From the NCBI GenBank assembly GCA_002347705.1, contig DDWY01000099.1, forward strand, positions 4,177-46,840: 42,664 nt of DNA, written 5' to 3'. The stretch's first letter is position 1; the number at the start of each line of letters is the position of its first letter. The position numbers and the translations under genes were made by a program. This document shows, piece after piece, positions 40,466 through 42,664 of the stretch. The notes beneath the pieces are model-generated. The model was not told the origin of the DNA, made no database searches, and saw nothing but the letters and a program-made list of their open reading frames with translations. This DNA comes from Anaerolineaceae bacterium UBA2274 (GTDB taxonomy: Bacteria > Chloroflexota > Anaerolineae > Anaerolineales > Anaerolineaceae).

Positions 40466-42421
40466 TTAAGCCTTGTCTCTGGATTTGCTCTTGATGGAGG
40501 ATGTTTTACGTACGCGCGTGCTACCGCCGGCTTGCGGGGCAAGCAAAGCTTTATCCAGCATGCGGCGCTTCTGCAGTAATTCGAGATAAAGGAATTGTAC
40601 TTCTTCATCCGTGTATGTTTTTGAATCAACCTCATCAGACTGCAGAAATTTGATCTCTTCCAGCCTGTCTTCCAGGCGATTCAAACGCATCCGCACCACC
40701 GCCCGCACCTGGTGTTGATCTCGTTTCTCTTTGGTGATGGCATACTGAACCTCAACAAAAGTGGGATTTTCTTCAAATTCCAACGCGGAGGTCAAACGCG
40801 CTTCGATGTAGTCTGCCGGCGTATAGTCCACCTGGCGCAGGCTGTCTCTGATCAAGCGGAAGCCTGCCAGGGTATCGGCACTCTGAAAATCAGATTCCAT
40901 GATCGGGTCAAGTCCTAAATTGCAGAGGGTCTTGTCCAGGCGAAACAGACCTTCAGGATCGATGAACAGATCATGCAAAAGGTAGCGTTCAAGTTTCTGG
41001 TTTTTGTGGGCTGGTTTGTTCAGCATGCTGGCAGGAATCACATCGGCCTGATCATTTTCAATCTTTCTTCGACGGCTATGCGCAAGTTCAGTGCGCGTGC
41101 TTTTTAAAGAACGTTCATCTACGCGCAAAAAAGCTGCCAACTGCTGACGGTAGGCTTCCCGCTCCACTGCATCCGCCACGTCGTCAATCAGAGGCATCAC
41201 TTGTGAAGCAATGTCGCGTTTCACCTTGGCATCCCGCAGATCCTGGTTTGCTGCCAGTGTTTCCATAACATGCACCACCACCGGTTTTGCCTTTGTGATA
41301 ATTTGCTTCCAGACGTCGGGGTCTTCGAGCACAATTTCATCCGGATCCATCAGCCCGGGCAGTTCAGTCACGCGGATATCAGCATTTAAATGCTGTTCCA
41401 CGCGCAAGAGCCCGCGGGAGTCAAAGCGGATTTCGGACTCCTGATCCATCGCCTTGCGCGCTGTTTCGAGCCCTTTCAGGGTGGCGTTCTGACCGGCAGC
41501 GTCAGGATCAAGCGCCAGCACAACATTGCGGGTGAGGCGTTTAATGAGGCGGAATTGATCCTCAGTCAAGGCGGTGCCCATGGGTGAGACCGCATTGCTG
41601 AAGCCCGCCTGGTGCAGACCGATCACATCCATATAACCTTCGACGATGACCGCCTGATTAAGCGAGCGAATGCTTTTGCGCGCCAGATCGAGCCCATAGA
41701 GCAGACGACCTTTGTCGAACACATCGGTCGCCGGAGAATTGAGGTACTTTGGCACGTCGTCGGGGTCCAGCACCCGCCCGCCAAAGCCAGCCATCTGACC
41801 GTAAGGTCCGCGGATCGGGAACATTAAACGGTTGCGGAAACGGTCATAAATGCTGCCGTCCTCGCGCTCAGTCATCAAGCCCGCACTCACCAGGATGGCA
41901 GGTTCAAAGTTTTTCATGCGCAAGTGATCAAGAAGCGCGGTCCAACCGCCGGGCGCATAACCAAGCCCCCAAATTTTGATGGTCTCGTCAGTGAGACCGC
42001 GTTTGTGGAGGTAATCGAGCGCTTTTTTGCCTGCTGGAGTGTTGAGCATTTGCTGACGGTAAAAGCTGGCAGCCTCCTCGAGCACCGCGCTGAGATCTTG
42101 CTTGGTTTGCTGATCTGCCTGGCTTTCTGGAGTATTCTGAATGAGGGTAACACCCGCCTTTTCAGCAAGTTGGCGCAAAGTTTCGCTAAAATCCAAGCCT
42201 TCACGCTTCATGACATAGCCAAAGATATCTCCGCCTTCATTGCATTGACCGAAACAGCGCCAGGTTTGCGTCTCAGGAAAAACCACGAATGAAGGTGTGC
42301 GGGTGTTGCTGTGGAAAGGGCAAAAACCAATATAGTTTTTTCCTGTTCGGCGCAATTTAACCGTCTGACCAACAATTTCGACGATGTCCAGGCGATCTTT
42401 GATGTCATCTACAACAGTCAT
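40466..42421 (-). CDS. dnaG: DNA primase
   Basis: The 651-residue protein synthesises RNA primers at the replication fork. It has the zinc-binding domain CPFH...CFGQC (Cys34, His37, Cys56, Cys60; the last pair is spaced by three residues instead of two), the RNA-polymerase core with YDRFRNRLMFPI, and the TOPRIM motifs VIVEGYMDVIGLHQAG and LALDPDAAGQNA. A C-terminal helicase-binding-like helical region ends in a basic tail (RVRKTSSIKSKSRDKA). ATG at 42421 follows CTGGAGTAACGG. It heads the dnaG-rpoD-atl-GNAT operon. Confidence 0.95.
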   Translation of the reverse strand: MTVVDDIKDRLDIVEIVGQTVKLRRTGKNYIGFCPFHSNTRTPSFVVFPETQTWRCFGQCNEGGDIFGYVMKREGLDFSETLRQLAEKAGVTLIQNTPESQADQQTKQDLSAVLEEAASFYRQQMLNTPAGKKALDYLHKRGLTDETIKIWGLGYAPGGWTALLDHLRMKNFEPAILVSAGLMTEREDGSIYDRFRNRLMFPIRGPYGQMAGFGGRVLDPDDVPKYLNSPATDVFDKGRLLYGLDLARKSIRSLNQAVIVEGYMDVIGLHQAGFSNAVSPMGTALTEDQFRLIKRLTRNVVLALDPDAAGQNATLKGLETARKAMDQESEIRFDSRGLLRVEQHLNADIRVTELPGLMDPDEIVLEDPDVWKQIITKAKPVVVHVMETLAANQDLRDAKVKRDIASQVMPLIDDVADAVEREAYRQQLAAFLRVDERSLKSTRTELAHSRRRKIENDQADVIPASMLNKPAHKNQKLERYLLHDLFIDPEGLFRLDKTLCNLGLDPIMESDFQSADTLAGFRLIRDSLRQVDYTPADYIEARLTSALEFEENPTFVEVQYAITKEKRDQHQVRAVVRMRLNRLEDRLEEIKFLQSDEVDSKTYTDEEVQFLYLELLQKRRMLDKALLAPQAGGSTRVRKTSSIKSKSRDKA

Positions 42422-42664
42422 CCGTTACTCCAGGTTTGTGGTAGGGGTCAGAGTTCAAAGATTGGGTTACGACACTACCCCACCGATGTAATTTTACCTT
42501 AGTTAGATACAAGTTCCTCTTATAGAGGGTGGTGAAAAAAGAGGAGATTAGGTGAAAATGCCTGCTCATAAGCTGGATTTTCATCGAAAACAGGGGCAAT
42601 CATGCCTCAGGGCTGTTCATAATTCACTCAATTTGGTTATTTTTTACCTTCCTTTTGACCACCA
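42422..42664. other. Region upstream of dnaG
   Basis: No gene, RNA or repeat was recognised in the 243 bases to the right edge. It presumably contains the dnaG promoter on the minus strand, but no convincing hexamer pair was found. Confidence 0.4.

Noticed and set aside
1..42664. CRISPR arrays, tRNA or rRNA genes
   Set aside because: No regularly spaced repeats, tRNA cloverleaf with TTCGA loop, or rRNA segments were recognised; the repeats present are irregularly dispersed.

Overview
The window looks like a chromosome segment from a Chloroflexota bacterium, most likely Anaerolineae. That is an inference. It rests on cell-surface proteins ending in a short Tyr/Phe-Leu-Pro-aliphatic-basic tail (YLPMILK, FLPLILR, YLPMIVK), a CSLREA-type beta-helix protein, a stand-alone MgtE-N/CBS protein beside a divergent Nramp, and many short palindromic dispersed repeats between genes. 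No rRNA, tRNA, CRISPR array or intact mobile element was seen.

Layout. 1-3150: remnants and members of a secreted surface-protein family (a delta-60 repeat protein cut by the window edge, a frameshifted CSLREA protein, two 3'-end remnants) separated by repeat-rich DNA. 3400-5650: an alpha-oxoamine synthase resembling serine palmitoyltransferase, divergent from a lipoprotein. 5650-6985: gene-free repeat mosaic. 6986-12321: a carboxylesterase, then a promoter, a heterodimeric ABC exporter (two half-transporters with one degenerate ATP site) and a DUF692/MNIO-like TIM-barrel protein. 12379-12520: a nested palindrome. 12711-14306: a GT39-like membrane glycosyltransferase with a leaderless-type promoter. 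14391-17137: a promoter, a strongly structured unidentified leader RNA, an MgtE-N/CBS protein and an Nramp-related (NRMT-like) transporter. 17195-20857 (minus): a complete vitamin B12 uptake operon (promoter, cobalamin riboswitch, terminator, btuF, btuC, btuD). 20918-23295: a papain-like cysteine peptidase translationally coupled to a homodimeric-type ABC exporter. 23300-23577: another nested palindromic element. 23603-28333: YigZ/IMPACT protein, DUF1294 membrane protein, a divergent RelA/SpoT homologue, and a double-thioredoxin/CcdA fusion. 28541-30555: repeats, then alr with an overlapping PHP-domain gene. 30790-32729: tgt-uppP. 32726-34707: a MalY/PatB aminotransferase followed by a methyltransferase. 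34768-35334: decayed insertion sequence. 35686-37752: an EF-G-like GTPase. 37847-42421 (minus): dnaG-rpoD-atl-GNAT operon.

Functional themes are envelope and secretion (surface proteins, three ABC half-exporters, a redox membrane protein, peptidoglycan precursor enzymes), metal and cofactor supply (Mg/Mn-type transport with a structured leader, B12 uptake under a riboswitch), and core information processing (primase, sigma factor, tRNA modification, EF-G paralogue, stringent-response protein).

The best candidates for something undescribed are the structured leader at 14436-14569, the peptidase-ABC pair, the DUF692-like protein in an exporter operon, the recurrent C-terminal LP tail, and the nested palindromic intergenic elements. 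All functional statements are read from sequence motifs; no database search was run.
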